In this document: in pieces, positions 25,681-35,819 of the stretch | Layout: every line of letters starts with the position of its first letter | How positions within the stretch are numbered: the first letter of the stretch is position 1 | IMG/VR virus record: IMGVR_UViG_3300044630_003601 | Coordinates: 1 to 64,000 of that record | Direction: 5' to 3' (one strand) | DNA: 64,000 nucleotides | Source: a virus | Program-made: the position numbers and the translations under genes | Notes under the pieces: generated by a model | The model's input: only the letters and a program-made list of their open reading frames with translations | Database searches by the model: none | Told to the model about the DNA's origin: nothing

Positions 25681-26378
25681 GTTTTGCAGTATTAGGCGTT
25701 GGAGGTGGCATAGCCGCAATAACAGCAGTTACTGGCGCTACAATAGGTGGCATATCAGCTGGAAAATCTAATAGGAGAAGAAAAGCTCGCGAAAGAGAAT
25801 TAGATCAATTAGCTCAAGAAAGTCCTTTGTATGCTGGTAGTAAGCCAATTAGTGAATACTATCAACAAGCATTAAATAGATATAACGAAAATCCATATCA
25901 ATCGCAGCAGTATCAATTGGGAGCCATGAACGCCAGAAGAGCAACAGCTCAAAGCCTAGGTGCATTGCAAGACAGAAGGTCAGCAATAGGTGGGGTTACT
26001 AGATTAGAAGGTATTCAAAATGCAGCTATGCAAAATTTAGGCGCACAAGCGGAAGCTCAAAGAAATGCAAGATTCGGACAATTAGGATCAGCAACCCAAA
26101 TGAAAAATGCAGATTTAATGCAACAATTTGATATTAATAAAATGACTCCTTATAATCGTAAATTTGGATTAGGCCAATTAAAATCACAAGCAGCTAATCA
26201 ACAGTATGCTCAAGATATGCAAAATACATTTAGTTCTTTAAATAATTTGGCTTCTTTGGGTATGGTGTATGGGGGAGGTTTCGGAGGCGGTCAAGCAGCT
26301 GGCATTCCTTTAACAAATCAAGCTGGATTTGATTCATTCATGGCGAGTAGGGGGGCGGCACCTAGACCAAAATTATAA
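25677..26378 (+). CDS. candidate ejection (internal virion) protein, 233 aa
   Basis: The N-terminus is a Gly/Ala/Ile-rich hydrophobic stretch (FAVLGVGGGIAAITAVTGAT, residues 3-22) followed by a basic cluster SNRRRKARER. The rest is Gln/Ala/Asn-rich helix with a Gly-rich patch near the end (MVYGGGFGGGQAAG). A membrane-active N-terminus plus Ala/Gln helices is the hallmark of podovirus ejection proteins that form a conduit across the envelope. It is the first of a run of candidate internal proteins. Confidence 0.6.
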   Translation: MSFAVLGVGGGIAAITAVTGATIGGISAGKSNRRRKARERELDQLAQESPLYAGSKPISEYYQQALNRYNENPYQSQQYQLGAMNARRATAQSLGALQDRRSAIGGVTRLEGIQNAAMQNLGAQAEAQRNARFGQLGSATQMKNADLMQQFDINKMTPYNRKFGLGQLKSQAANQQYAQDMQNTFSSLNNLASLGMVYGGGFGGGQAAGIPLTNQAGFDSFMASRGAAPRPKL

Positions 26379-26394
26379 TATCAAAATCTAAAAA

Positions 26395-27762
26395 ATGGCA
26401 GCTACAGGATTATTAGGAATAAACCCATATTTTAAAGGTGTAAGCTTAGATACATCTAAGCCGGTTAATTTAGCTATTCAGCTTGAGCAAAAAAATCAAG
26501 CTAAAAAAGAAGCGTTAGATAAATATTTTATGGATTATGAGAAATCAATTAATCCAGCAGGTATGCGTTCTCAAGATCAAGATATTGTATTAAAGAAGCT
26601 GAATGAAAATAAACAGTTCTATATGCAAAATAGAGATCGCATATTGAATCCTTCTAAATATGGAGCAGAAGCTCAATCTAGATATATGGCTGGATTTAAA
26701 GATATTTTATCTGATATATCTAAATCAAAACAAGCATCCGCTGAAGATAAAGTATTACAAAATACTTACAGTAGAATAAAAACACAAGGATTAGAAATAC
26801 CAGATGGCTTTATGGAGGCAATACAAGAAAGCCAAAAGCCGATTTACGCAGGTTACAAGCCTGTAGATTTATTTAAATTTGATTTTAATAAACCATACAA
26901 CGAAACGGAATTCACTAAAAATGTTTGGAGTGGATTAACATTACCTACAAAAGAAGTTCCGACAACATTGCCAAATGGCAAAGTTCAGTATGCAAAAATA
27001 TCTTATTTAACTCCAGATATTGCACAAGCTGTTGCTTTAAATGCAATAAACGAATACAAAACAAAACCGGGAAGTACAAAGAATTTTAATAATTTAATGA
27101 AGGATGCTAATATATTTAGTGCTGCTGAAAAGGAATTTGGTGAAGCATTTAAATATACAGATCCTAAAACGAAGAAGATAGTAAAACCAAGAATAGAAAG
27201 CCCAGAACAATTTGTTGCTGGTTATGCTCTATTGAAGAAACCTACAGGAGAAATTTCAAGAGGAAAAGAAGATTTTGATTGGTTGACTAGGTTTAGAATG
27301 ACACAAAATGCAATTAATGCAAGGGCTGGCGCACAGGCGGTTAGGATGGAAAATATATTTGATAAGACAGGTAGTGGTGGAGTGCCTTTAAAAATAGGCA
27401 GTGATTACGAGATAGTAGCTGGTAAGGTTTTAGATAAAGATGGCAACCTTGCTACGGTAAACTTTAAAGATATTTCAGGAGAAAAATTGCCACCTGATTT
27501 ATTTAGTGTTTTAGAAAAATACGGTATTGATTTAAGAAAGAAGGATAAATATAAAATGGTTGCTAAAGACGGTAAAATACAAAGCATAACAGATTCAAAA
27601 GGAAATGTTATAACTAGACAAACTATAATGAGCGCTCAAAAGAAATTTGATACTGAAAGAAAAGGAGAAGAGCCATTATTTTATGAGGAAGTTGATGAAG
27701 TATCAGTGCCTAAAGTAGAAACATTAGCTGAAAGAATGAGAAGAAATAAAAATAAAAAATAA
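26395..27762 (+). CDS. candidate internal virion protein, 455 aa
   Basis: Lys/Gln-rich helical protein. The start MAATGLLGINPYFKGVSLDTSK and following Q-rich helix (AIQLEQKNQAKKEALDKYFM region) look like an internal or ejection protein. The middle contains alternating helices and a small beta domain (about 340-400). No enzyme motif. Placed between two other large internal-type proteins with 4-17-base gaps. Confidence 0.6.
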   Translation: MAATGLLGINPYFKGVSLDTSKPVNLAIQLEQKNQAKKEALDKYFMDYEKSINPAGMRSQDQDIVLKKLNENKQFYMQNRDRILNPSKYGAEAQSRYMAGFKDILSDISKSKQASAEDKVLQNTYSRIKTQGLEIPDGFMEAIQESQKPIYAGYKPVDLFKFDFNKPYNETEFTKNVWSGLTLPTKEVPTTLPNGKVQYAKISYLTPDIAQAVALNAINEYKTKPGSTKNFNNLMKDANIFSAAEKEFGEAFKYTDPKTKKIVKPRIESPEQFVAGYALLKKPTGEISRGKEDFDWLTRFRMTQNAINARAGAQAVRMENIFDKTGSGGVPLKIGSDYEIVAGKVLDKDGNLATVNFKDISGEKLPPDLFSVLEKYGIDLRKKDKYKMVAKDGKIQSITDSKGNVITRQTIMSAQKKFDTERKGEEPLFYEEVDEVSVPKVETLAERMRRNKNKK

Positions 27763-27765
27763 CAA

Positions 27766-30708
27766 ATGGACGAAAAGCAATTACAATTTTTATATAACGA
27801 ATACGCAAAGGGTAAGGGTTTTAAAGATTACTCTGATTTTAAAGGATTGATGTCCTCTGAAGGCAGCAGAAAATTGTTTTTTGATGATGCTAATAAAGAA
27901 CTTGGCTTTAAAGACTACAACGAGTTTAATGATTTACTTGGCTTAAAAAAAAAAGTTGGTGGCGAAGTATCTTCCCCTACAAAATCACAATTGGTATTAC
28001 CAGACTTTGAGAAAGGTAAAGCTTTTGCTGAAAAAGGTTTTTTAATGCAAGCGGAGGGTACAAAGACTCCGAAAAAACAAAAGATATTAATTGAACCTTC
28101 TTTATCATTATTAGGTGCGCCAAAAGTAAAAGTAATAGAAGAAGGTGATGAAACTTCTATTTTGGCTGATTTTACATCTTCTGCTATAAAAGGACAAATA
28201 CAAGGTAAAGTTGCAAATATATTATCAGCTGGTAAAAGACCAACTCCAGAAGAATTAGGTGAAATAGCTCAATTGCAATCTGATTTACAATTGTTACCTC
28301 AATCAAAATCAGAGAAAGCATATCAAGAAAAAGGATTAAAGGGATTATTTACAGATAGTCCGGGATTAGGCGTTCAGTTTATTGCTGAAACGATGGCTAG
28401 TTCATTATCATCATTATTTGAAGCAAGTAAAAGAACAGTTCCTACTGCTGTAGCAATGGGTGCTGCTGCTGGTGCGCCATTCGCGGGTATTGGTGCTTTA
28501 GTAGGCGCGGGTACTGGTTTATTAGCTGGACAATCAGCTGCTGGGTATAACATATCTACTTCTCAAGACATTTTAAGTTCATTATCTGAAAATGGAGTTG
28601 ATATATCAAATAAAGAAAGTTTAATTAATGCATTTTCGGATGAAGCAAAAATGGCTAAAATAAGAAATACTGCCGTTAAGTATGGCGTACCTATTTTAGT
28701 TTTTGATGCATTGACCGCAGGGCTAGCAGGTAAGTTAGCAGCTGGTGCGGTTGGTAAAAGTTTAGGTAAAAAATTATTAGCGGGTCTTGGTGAAACGGGG
28801 CTGCAAATAACTGGAGGTAGTGGGGGTGAATTAACAGCTCAAATTGCTTCAGGTAAAAAAGTAAATTGGGATGAAATAATTATAGAAGGTCTTGCAGAAG
28901 TACCGGGTGGCGTTACGGAAGTTGCTACTGGAGTTGCAATGGAAAGATCAAAAACATCTTCTAATAATAAAACATTAGCTACTCAAATTGCAACACAAGG
29001 TGTTCAGAATGGAACGGAAGATGCTATCATCAATTTAAACAGAGATTTGGCCAATAATGTTATTACTCCAGAACAGCACCAAGAAGGTATTATTTTTGCA
29101 GAAAAAGCAGCACAAGTATCAGATAAAATACCTGAAACAGTAACTGGAGAAAGTAGAGTTAAATCAATTGAATTATTAGTTGAAAGAAATGATATAAAGC
29201 AAGCCAATCAAGATTTGCTTCAGCAAAAACAAACAACAGACGAGGCTTATCATGCAGGTATTGATGAAGAAATAAAAGCCAACGAAGAAAAAATTAAAAA
29301 ATTAGATGCAGAGGTATATAATATTGCAAAAACCCCATTAAAAGAGGTTGGAACTAAAAAGTATATAGTAGATGGGAAAGAGATAACCCAAGAAGAATTT
29401 GAAGGATTGCAAGGTAAACCTACAGGTACAAAGCGAGTTGTAAGAGCAATTGACGAATATGATGCCCTTGATGCTATGACACCTGAAGAAAGTCAGAAGT
29501 TAGCAGATCTAACAGCGCAAGGTAAATCGGAAGAAGCCTCTAAAATGTTAGCAGAAAAATTAGACCAATTAAAAGCAGAAGTTAAGACTACTGAAGTTGA
29601 AGTGGCTGAAGGAGTTGAACCAACTGAAGTAAAAGAAACGCCTAAAGAAGAAAAAAAATTAGGCAAATCACTTATTAGTGAAGAACCTGCTCAAGGCAAA
29701 GGAGTTGTAATTGCAACAGAAACTGGTTTAACAGAGCAAGAAAGATTAGATAAGATAGCAGAAAGAGAAAAACAAACAAAAATTAGTGATAAGGTAAATA
29801 CAGAAAATGCTTTAGTTCAAGAAACAAAATTATTTTATGAAAAAAATAAAAGACAAAGAAGCAGTTCTGAAGGTTTAAGAAAATTAAATGAATTAAGAAC
29901 AAGGGCTAGAGAACTTGGTCTTGAAATTGATGATGCCTCTGAGTCTGTTGTTAGGAAAAAAGGGTCAAGAAAAACTAAAATTAAATATAATTCAAAAGCA
30001 GATGCTGATTCTGTTATAGACAAAAGTGGTAAAACTATTTACGAAAGGCGAAAGGATGTTCAAGATGTATTTAAAACGCTAAACGATAATAAAAATTTTT
30101 TAGATTTTAAAACAGATTTAGGCGTTAGAATGAGCGATACACAACTTGATGCAACTATACAAGATATTTTAGACGGAGTACCTAGTAAAAGAGCTAATCG
30201 TTATCTTGATGAAATTCAAAAGGCTATAGATAATGATGCTTTTGGGTTAAAAGATATGGGTAACAATGCTTTAACTTTAGAACAAATAATGGAATCTGAC
30301 AGGGATATTAATAAAATAGAAAAAGAATTGGTTGGGGAGCCTATGGATGAAAAGGCGTTAGAGGCTTGGCTTAATGATCAGTCTAATTTAACCCCAGAAG
30401 AAGAGGCTATAATGATTGATGATTTTGAAAATTTATTAAATGAATATGAATATGAAAACGAAACAAGACCTGAAGCAGAGGTACCAAGAGTTAAGCCAGC
30501 CCCAGAAGAAAGAGTTGTTGCAAAGGCTGAACCGACTGAAATCAATAAGAAAACAACCTCTATTGAATCAAAAAAAGAAGTAACTTTACAAGACATTTAC
30601 GAGGCATTGCCAAAGTCAGAAAAACTGAAAAATAAGCAAGTTGAAGAAATGGTAGATAAAAATTTTGATAGTATTATCAAGCAACTAGAAAAATATAAAA
30701 TATGTTAG
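27766..30708 (+). CDS. large internal virion protein with tandem FKDY motifs, 980 aa
   Basis: The N-terminus carries two copies of a short motif: GFKDYSDFKGLM (about 18-29) and GFKDYNEFNDLLGL (about 47-60). Residues ~205-270 and 300-330 contain Ala/Gly-rich membrane-like helices (TAVAMGAAAGAPFAGIGAL). The remainder is charged coiled coil. Near residue 540 is KYIVDGKEITQEEFEGL, resembling the N-terminus of the 1524-residue protein. Size, coiled coil and hydrophobic helices suggest an ejected core protein like T7 gp15/gp16. No lysozyme motif is seen. Its stop overlaps the ferritin start by 7 bases. Confidence 0.6.
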   Translation: MDEKQLQFLYNEYAKGKGFKDYSDFKGLMSSEGSRKLFFDDANKELGFKDYNEFNDLLGLKKKVGGEVSSPTKSQLVLPDFEKGKAFAEKGFLMQAEGTKTPKKQKILIEPSLSLLGAPKVKVIEEGDETSILADFTSSAIKGQIQGKVANILSAGKRPTPEELGEIAQLQSDLQLLPQSKSEKAYQEKGLKGLFTDSPGLGVQFIAETMASSLSSLFEASKRTVPTAVAMGAAAGAPFAGIGALVGAGTGLLAGQSAAGYNISTSQDILSSLSENGVDISNKESLINAFSDEAKMAKIRNTAVKYGVPILVFDALTAGLAGKLAAGAVGKSLGKKLLAGLGETGLQITGGSGGELTAQIASGKKVNWDEIIIEGLAEVPGGVTEVATGVAMERSKTSSNNKTLATQIATQGVQNGTEDAIINLNRDLANNVITPEQHQEGIIFAEKAAQVSDKIPETVTGESRVKSIELLVERNDIKQANQDLLQQKQTTDEAYHAGIDEEIKANEEKIKKLDAEVYNIAKTPLKEVGTKKYIVDGKEITQEEFEGLQGKPTGTKRVVRAIDEYDALDAMTPEESQKLADLTAQGKSEEASKMLAEKLDQLKAEVKTTEVEVAEGVEPTEVKETPKEEKKLGKSLISEEPAQGKGVVIATETGLTEQERLDKIAEREKQTKISDKVNTENALVQETKLFYEKNKRQRSSSEGLRKLNELRTRARELGLEIDDASESVVRKKGSRKTKIKYNSKADADSVIDKSGKTIYERRKDVQDVFKTLNDNKNFLDFKTDLGVRMSDTQLDATIQDILDGVPSKRANRYLDEIQKAIDNDAFGLKDMGNNALTLEQIMESDRDINKIEKELVGEPMDEKALEAWLNDQSNLTPEEEAIMIDDFENLLNEYEYENETRPEAEVPRVKPAPEERVVAKAEPTEINKKTTSIESKKEVTLQDIYEALPKSEKLKNKQVEEMVDKNFDSIIKQLEKYKIC

Positions 30709-31196
30709 GGAAATCATTACTTAGCGCCAGTATGAAGAAAGGGCTTCAAAGCGCAATTCAGGCTGAATTATACCAGTCTAACCTTTGGAAGCACTTAGCT
30801 AACCAATTGCAAAGATTAGGCTTTTTTGGAAGCCAAAAGTACTTTTTAGCTGAAAGCGCTGAAGAGTTAACCCATTACCAAATTATTGTTGAATTTATCA
30901 ATGATATGGGCGATGTTGCAAGTGTACCTTCTATTGAAGCCATTACCGATAAAGTAGAATCAATTGGGGATGCATTAGAGATAGGTTACGAAACCGAGCT
31001 TGATGTATTAAATCAGTACAAAAAGATCTATAAGCAAGCCGAAGAAGAAGATTGCGCAGTTGCTATATTCTTACAACAGTTTATTACTATTCAGGTAAAG
31101 GCTGTGGGTCAATATGGTGATTTATTGGCTAAATATAAAATAGCTGAAGAAACAAAAGAAATTTTGGAATTTGACCAACATATTGCAGACGTTTAA
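30702..31196 (+). CDS. ferritin with complete ferroxidase site
   Basis: A 164-residue four-helix-bundle protein that aligns without gaps over its first half with bacterial non-haem ferritin (FtnA). The spacing of ligands is exact: E22, E55 and H58 (E-x-x-H in ESAEELTH), then E99 and Q131, corresponding to FtnA E17, E50, H53, E94 and Q127. The G-F-F-G turn at 40-43 matches the G-F-S-G turn of FtnA. It should oxidise Fe(II) and store ferric iron in a 24-mer, or act as a smaller iron-binding protein. It is encoded between two giant internal virion proteins, overlapping the upstream one by 7 bases, so it is co-expressed with late virion genes. Whether it is packaged in the virion is unknown. Confidence 0.85.
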   Translation: MLGKSLLSASMKKGLQSAIQAELYQSNLWKHLANQLQRLGFFGSQKYFLAESAEELTHYQIIVEFINDMGDVASVPSIEAITDKVESIGDALEIGYETELDVLNQYKKIYKQAEEEDCAVAIFLQQFITIQVKAVGQYGDLLAKYKIAEETKEILEFDQHIADV

Positions 31197-31207
31197 TAAA
31201 TATACAC

Positions 31208-34200
31208 ATGGCTTGTAAGTACATCATTGACGGGGTAGAATATACGGAAAGTGAGTTAAAAGACTATCTTATTAAAGGTGGACTTGATAAGTTTGTAAAA
31301 GACGATATAATTGATTTATCAAAAATAAAACCAATAGGATATGCCGTACAAGAGCCAAGCGCAAGCAGCGTACTTCAACCTGAACAAAAAGAAGCTAGAG
31401 AAGCAAGGGGTGAACGTGGAGGAGTGGAACAAAGAAAGCAAAGGCAAAAAATTGCCGAAGAAGGTAAACAATCTAAAGGCGATGAAGAAGCCGTAAGGAT
31501 GCGTTCTCTCTATAAGCAGATTATAACAAGATCAACAGGGCTTACAGAAGAACAAAAGTCAATATTAAAAAATGATCCAAATGCACTTTATACGGTGCTG
31601 CCTATTGCTGAAAGTAAAAGAATAGCATTAGAATTAATTAAAGAAATGGGCGTAGCTGAAGCTGTAGCTGAAGCATCTAGCTCAACAACAACGCTTCAGC
31701 CAGTAGAAAGAACAATGATATTGGGTGCTGCTATGGATTATTATGCTAAATTAGGTAAAGAAAGCTTGCAGGATGGTGATATGGCAGCAGCGCAATCAGC
31801 AGCAAGAAAAGAAATAGATGCAAATGAAGAATTAAGATTAGTAGCTTCAACATTAGGCGAACTAGGAACGGCATATGGAAGAGCTATCAATGCATTTAAG
31901 GAAATATATAAATTATCAAGTTTAGCTCTAGAAAGAAAGCTTATAAAAGATGTTGAGGAATTAAATGAAGCAAGGTTGCAAGTAGCAACGGCAGACGCAA
32001 AAGAAATTAAAAAGATCATTAAAGAAGATGCATCTGATATAAAGGATGTAGCAAGCGAATTAACTAATGAAGAGGCTGAAATAAAATTAAATGCTTCTAA
32101 AAAGATTTCTGAATTAGAAAAACAAGTTGAAGATTTAAGAAATCAAATATTAGAAAGAGATAAAGCACAAAAGGGAACTAAAAAGAACCCTTTAAAAATA
32201 AGCAGAATAACTAATGATACAGAGTACGATAAAAGATTAAAAGATTTTAAACAAAGAGTTAGAAGTATTGCTTCTAAAGACGACTTAATTGATTTGACTT
32301 ATTTTGGTTTATATCATATAGAAAATGGAATAACAAAATTTGCAGATTGGTATAAAGAAATGTCAAAAGATTTTAAAGGTTTTAAAAACCAATTCAAAGA
32401 CATATATAATAATGTAACAGAAAAGTCTATAGAGAATGGTGCAGATATAAATTTATTTGATGACGAGGAAACAATACAATCAGTATTGGATGATTTTCAA
32501 CAAGAAACAGATGCTAAAAAAATAGCACAAGCAACAAAAAAATTAACTCAAGCAAAGCTACAAAAAGAAGAAGAAAATAATCCAGAAAAAGCAATTAAAA
32601 ATGCTCCATCATTAGCGGCCGAAAGGATTAGAAAAGATGCAGAAAAGAATTTAGGTATGCCATCTACTGAAGTAGAACAGACTTATTTAAAGAGATTAGT
32701 AAAAGTAGTAAATAGTAAGGCAAAAGAATATTACGCAAGCAAAAAGCAAGACGTTAAAAATATAAACGATATATTAGCATTTGCTATTGCTAATGGTAAA
32801 AGAGATTACGCTATATGGGAAAATACTCAAAAAGAATTAGAAGAACAAATAGACGCTGATGAAAAATTAACTGAAGATCAAAAAGAAGAAGTAAAAGACT
32901 TTTTGGAAGCTTATAGAGAAAGTATTTTTGATACATTACTTACAAAGAATCAAATATCAGAAGCAGTAAGAGAAAAGCTTATAGAAAATGGGTACTTTGT
33001 TGAAAAAATAATAAAAGGCAATCCTGTAAAATCAGTTGATTGGAATAAGATTATAGGTAATGCAAGTACATTAAAGGAAGCAAAAGAAAAAATAATCAAA
33101 TCAATAACAGATTTAGGATTTACAGAATCAGAAGCTAAAAGTGAAATTAATTCTATATTAGATTATTTTGATGCAAAGGTATCTGAGAAAAAAACACAGC
33201 AAATAAACAAGTATCTTCAAAAAGGTATTTTAAATAAAGTAAAAGGATTGGCGAAGAAAAAAGTTAAAAGAGGCAGTGTTGATAAACTAATTGATTTAAA
33301 CAAAAAAGGTTTGCTTGATGATGATAAAATAAAAGAAATACTTTCTGCGGAATTAGGTTTAGTAAAAATAACTGATGAGGATTTAAAAAATTTAAGAGAT
33401 TGGTCTAGCAAAGTGGATGACGAGAATACTCCTATTTTTATTAAAAAAGAGCTTGAAGAGAAAATACAATACTTATTTGATACAAAGTCTGGTAATATAG
33501 ATTATTTAGAAAATAGAGCAGCTAGCATGTCTAATAGATTATCTAGTGTAGTCAATCAAGTAATTAACTTGACAGGTTTCTTTCGTGCTTTATCTACATT
33601 ATCTACTGTGGCAGTTAAAACAGGTAAGCCAGTAAATGCGGCAAAAGTATTTTTAAAAGAGATTGGCAATGCAGCACAAGAAGCAAAAACCATACTTAAA
33701 GGAAGAGTTAGCAGAGGTAGTTCTTTTGATGATTTAGTAGGGTCTGCGTCAGGTCAGCCAAGAGTAAGATATTTAGAACAAGGTAAGGGTAAGTTTTTAG
33801 GAGGAAAATTTTTAGGCAAACCATTATATCTTGAAATTGGGGGTAAAAAAGTAGATTTAAACCCTATTAATTTAGGATACTCAAAGTTAAAATATATTTC
33901 AAGGTTATTAGAAAGTGCAGATACTATGGCATCTGGAGCTATATCTGGTCTTACTCAATTTAGAATAGCTACAAAAGAGATAAATAAATATTATCCAGAA
34001 TTAAGTGCAGCTCAAAGAAGCCAAAAAGTGTATGATATTTTATACAGTGTAGATAGAGCAACTGAATTGCCAAAGGCTATAAAAGATTTAAAAAATGCAG
34101 GGGTTCCAAATCCTACTCCAGCTGAAATAAATAGAACTATAAATGAAAGAGTTGAAAGAGCTAGAAGCGAAAGATTGGCAAATGATTTTTATAATCAAGC

Positions 34201-35782
34201 AAAATCATTGAATCTACTCTCGGAAGCAAAATTAAAATCAGATGGTATAGCTAATCCTACGGAAGATGAAATTTTAGCTCAATCTTATAAAACACTAGGT
34301 TCTACAGAGGCAGCTGATTTAGTCGCAAGAGGGGAAAGACAAGCGGCTAGAGAAACAGGTAAAATGACTACAAGAGGTATTACCTCAATTATTCTACTTC
34401 CGGTAGATATGATACAAAAAACCCTAAATTCTGGGTTACAAAGTAAGTCAAAAACTGTGTCTAAATTAGCAGCTGCGGGAGATGTTAGTTTTTCAATATT
34501 AATGCCATTTGCAAATTCAATCGCTAGATGGGCTGAAATGACTGCTGAATTATTTGCCCCGTATGGTATAGCAAAAGGAGCAGCTTATAAAATTGGAGCA
34601 AAATTAACTAGCAAAGAATCTAAAATATCAGCGGAAGAATATAGCGATCTAGGTGATGATTATTTAATAAGAGGCACTCAAGGTTTAGCTATGACATTAG
34701 CTATAATGTATGCGGTAGGAATGTTAAATGCAGCTGAAGATGAAGAACAAGAAGAATTAGGTAAATCATTTACTGGAACAGCAAAAGAAAAGCAATATGC
34801 TCAAGAAAGGGTACAAAGCGTGGGTAAGCCAAAGCAGTCGGTTAATATTTTAGGCAGAAATGTATCATTAGCCTTTTTGGGCAACCAAGGTCTAGCTATA
34901 GGTATGTATGCTGATTTCTTAAAATTACGAAGCAAAAAGAAGCTAGATGAAAACATGACGGAAAGAGGGGAACTTTTTATATCTGGATTAGCAGCAATGG
35001 AGGCATTTGGAAGTTATATTTTTGATGCTACCTATTTAAACACTGCAAAAAAATACGGAAGTGCTGCTTCATCTTTAGTTGAAATGAAGGAAGAGGGGTA
35101 TGCGCCAACACTAGGTAGATTAGCTGGGGGTATAATATCATCACAAATACCATTTAATAGATTGCAAGTGGAGGCGGCTACATTATTTAATCCAAAATCA
35201 CAATCATCAAAGGATTTTGGATCTAATTTATTAGCTCAAATGAGTATTACAAGAGCTTTTCAATCAAATCAGCCAAATTTTGACTATAGGGGGAGGGAGT
35301 ATGATTATGGGGATATATACGCAAATAGTGCAGACGGTATAGTAAAAATGTTTGGGAAAGCCAAATATGGGGATGAAATAGACGCATTTTTAAGTGAAAT
35401 AAACTTTGCAGCCACAGATGCATACAGAGAAACAAGAGATGAGGATAATTATAAGTTCTCAATATTGAATCCGGACGGAACGAAAAGGTTTATGACAAAT
35501 GATGAATATTACGAATTTAAGAAGAAAACAGCCAATTATTTTAATGAATACTTAAAGGCGGATTATAAAGACATTAAAAACGAGGTTGTAGATGAGGGTT
35601 CACTAACTGAAGCTCAAAAACAGATTGTTTCTCAGCTATTATCAGATGCAAAATCAAACGCATTTGTAGAAATACAAGAGTCAACCGGGTTTGAGGATGC
35701 TCAATATTTAAAACAATTAGAAAAGGAAAAGGCTAAAGCTCGGAAAGCTGTGTCCAAATTAAAAAAATACTACAAAAAATAG
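31208..35782 (+). CDS. giant internal virion/ejection protein, 1524 aa
   Basis: The start MACKYIIDGVEYTESELKDYL repeats the KYI-x-DG-x-E motif found inside the upstream 980-residue protein. Residues ~60-800 are very charged coiled coil (KEEENNPEKA, SEKKTQQINKYL). The second half contains several hydrophobic helices, for example GITSIILLPVDMIQKTLN, VSFSILMPFANSIARW and GLAMTLAIMYAVGML, then a soluble tail ending in KARKAVSKLKKYYKK. Length and membrane helices fit an ejection protein that forms part of a DNA conduit. I looked for a DxDxD RNA polymerase signature and saw none. The fibre promoter follows 13 bases after its stop. Confidence 0.6.
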   Translation: MACKYIIDGVEYTESELKDYLIKGGLDKFVKDDIIDLSKIKPIGYAVQEPSASSVLQPEQKEAREARGERGGVEQRKQRQKIAEEGKQSKGDEEAVRMRSLYKQIITRSTGLTEEQKSILKNDPNALYTVLPIAESKRIALELIKEMGVAEAVAEASSSTTTLQPVERTMILGAAMDYYAKLGKESLQDGDMAAAQSAARKEIDANEELRLVASTLGELGTAYGRAINAFKEIYKLSSLALERKLIKDVEELNEARLQVATADAKEIKKIIKEDASDIKDVASELTNEEAEIKLNASKKISELEKQVEDLRNQILERDKAQKGTKKNPLKISRITNDTEYDKRLKDFKQRVRSIASKDDLIDLTYFGLYHIENGITKFADWYKEMSKDFKGFKNQFKDIYNNVTEKSIENGADINLFDDEETIQSVLDDFQQETDAKKIAQATKKLTQAKLQKEEENNPEKAIKNAPSLAAERIRKDAEKNLGMPSTEVEQTYLKRLVKVVNSKAKEYYASKKQDVKNINDILAFAIANGKRDYAIWENTQKELEEQIDADEKLTEDQKEEVKDFLEAYRESIFDTLLTKNQISEAVREKLIENGYFVEKIIKGNPVKSVDWNKIIGNASTLKEAKEKIIKSITDLGFTESEAKSEINSILDYFDAKVSEKKTQQINKYLQKGILNKVKGLAKKKVKRGSVDKLIDLNKKGLLDDDKIKEILSAELGLVKITDEDLKNLRDWSSKVDDENTPIFIKKELEEKIQYLFDTKSGNIDYLENRAASMSNRLSSVVNQVINLTGFFRALSTLSTVAVKTGKPVNAAKVFLKEIGNAAQEAKTILKGRVSRGSSFDDLVGSASGQPRVRYLEQGKGKFLGGKFLGKPLYLEIGGKKVDLNPINLGYSKLKYISRLLESADTMASGAISGLTQFRIATKEINKYYPELSAAQRSQKVYDILYSVDRATELPKAIKDLKNAGVPNPTPAEINRTINERVERARSERLANDFYNQAKSLNLLSEAKLKSDGIANPTEDEILAQSYKTLGSTEAADLVARGERQAARETGKMTTRGITSIILLPVDMIQKTLNSGLQSKSKTVSKLAAAGDVSFSILMPFANSIARWAEMTAELFAPYGIAKGAAYKIGAKLTSKESKISAEEYSDLGDDYLIRGTQGLAMTLAIMYAVGMLNAAEDEEQEELGKSFTGTAKEKQYAQERVQSVGKPKQSVNILGRNVSLAFLGNQGLAIGMYADFLKLRSKKKLDENMTERGELFISGLAAMEAFGSYIFDATYLNTAKKYGSAASSLVEMKEEGYAPTLGRLAGGIISSQIPFNRLQVEAATLFNPKSQSSKDFGSNLLAQMSITRAFQSNQPNFDYRGREYDYGDIYANSADGIVKMFGKAKYGDEIDAFLSEINFAATDAYRETRDEDNYKFSILNPDGTKRFMTNDEYYEFKKKTANYFNEYLKADYKDIKNEVVDEGSLTEAQKQIVSQLLSDAKSNAFVEIQESTGFEDAQYLKQLEKEKAKARKAVSKLKKYYKK

Positions 35783-35794
35783 CCATAAATTTCT

Positions 35795-35802
35795 TATATT
35801 TG
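35795..35802 (+). promoter_or_regulatory. TATATTTG-type promoter of the fibre operon
   Basis: TATATTTGATGTAAAAT, nearly identical to the portal promoter at 10305, 18 bases before the ATG at 35820. It separates ejection genes from appendage genes. Confidence 0.7.
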
Positions 35803-35819
35803 ATGTAAAATTTAATACA

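Noticed and set aside
31208-35782. Considered a virion RNA polymerase, as in crAss-like phages
   Set aside because: No DxDxD-type catalytic motif was found by eye. Coiled coil and membrane-like helices fit an ejection protein better.
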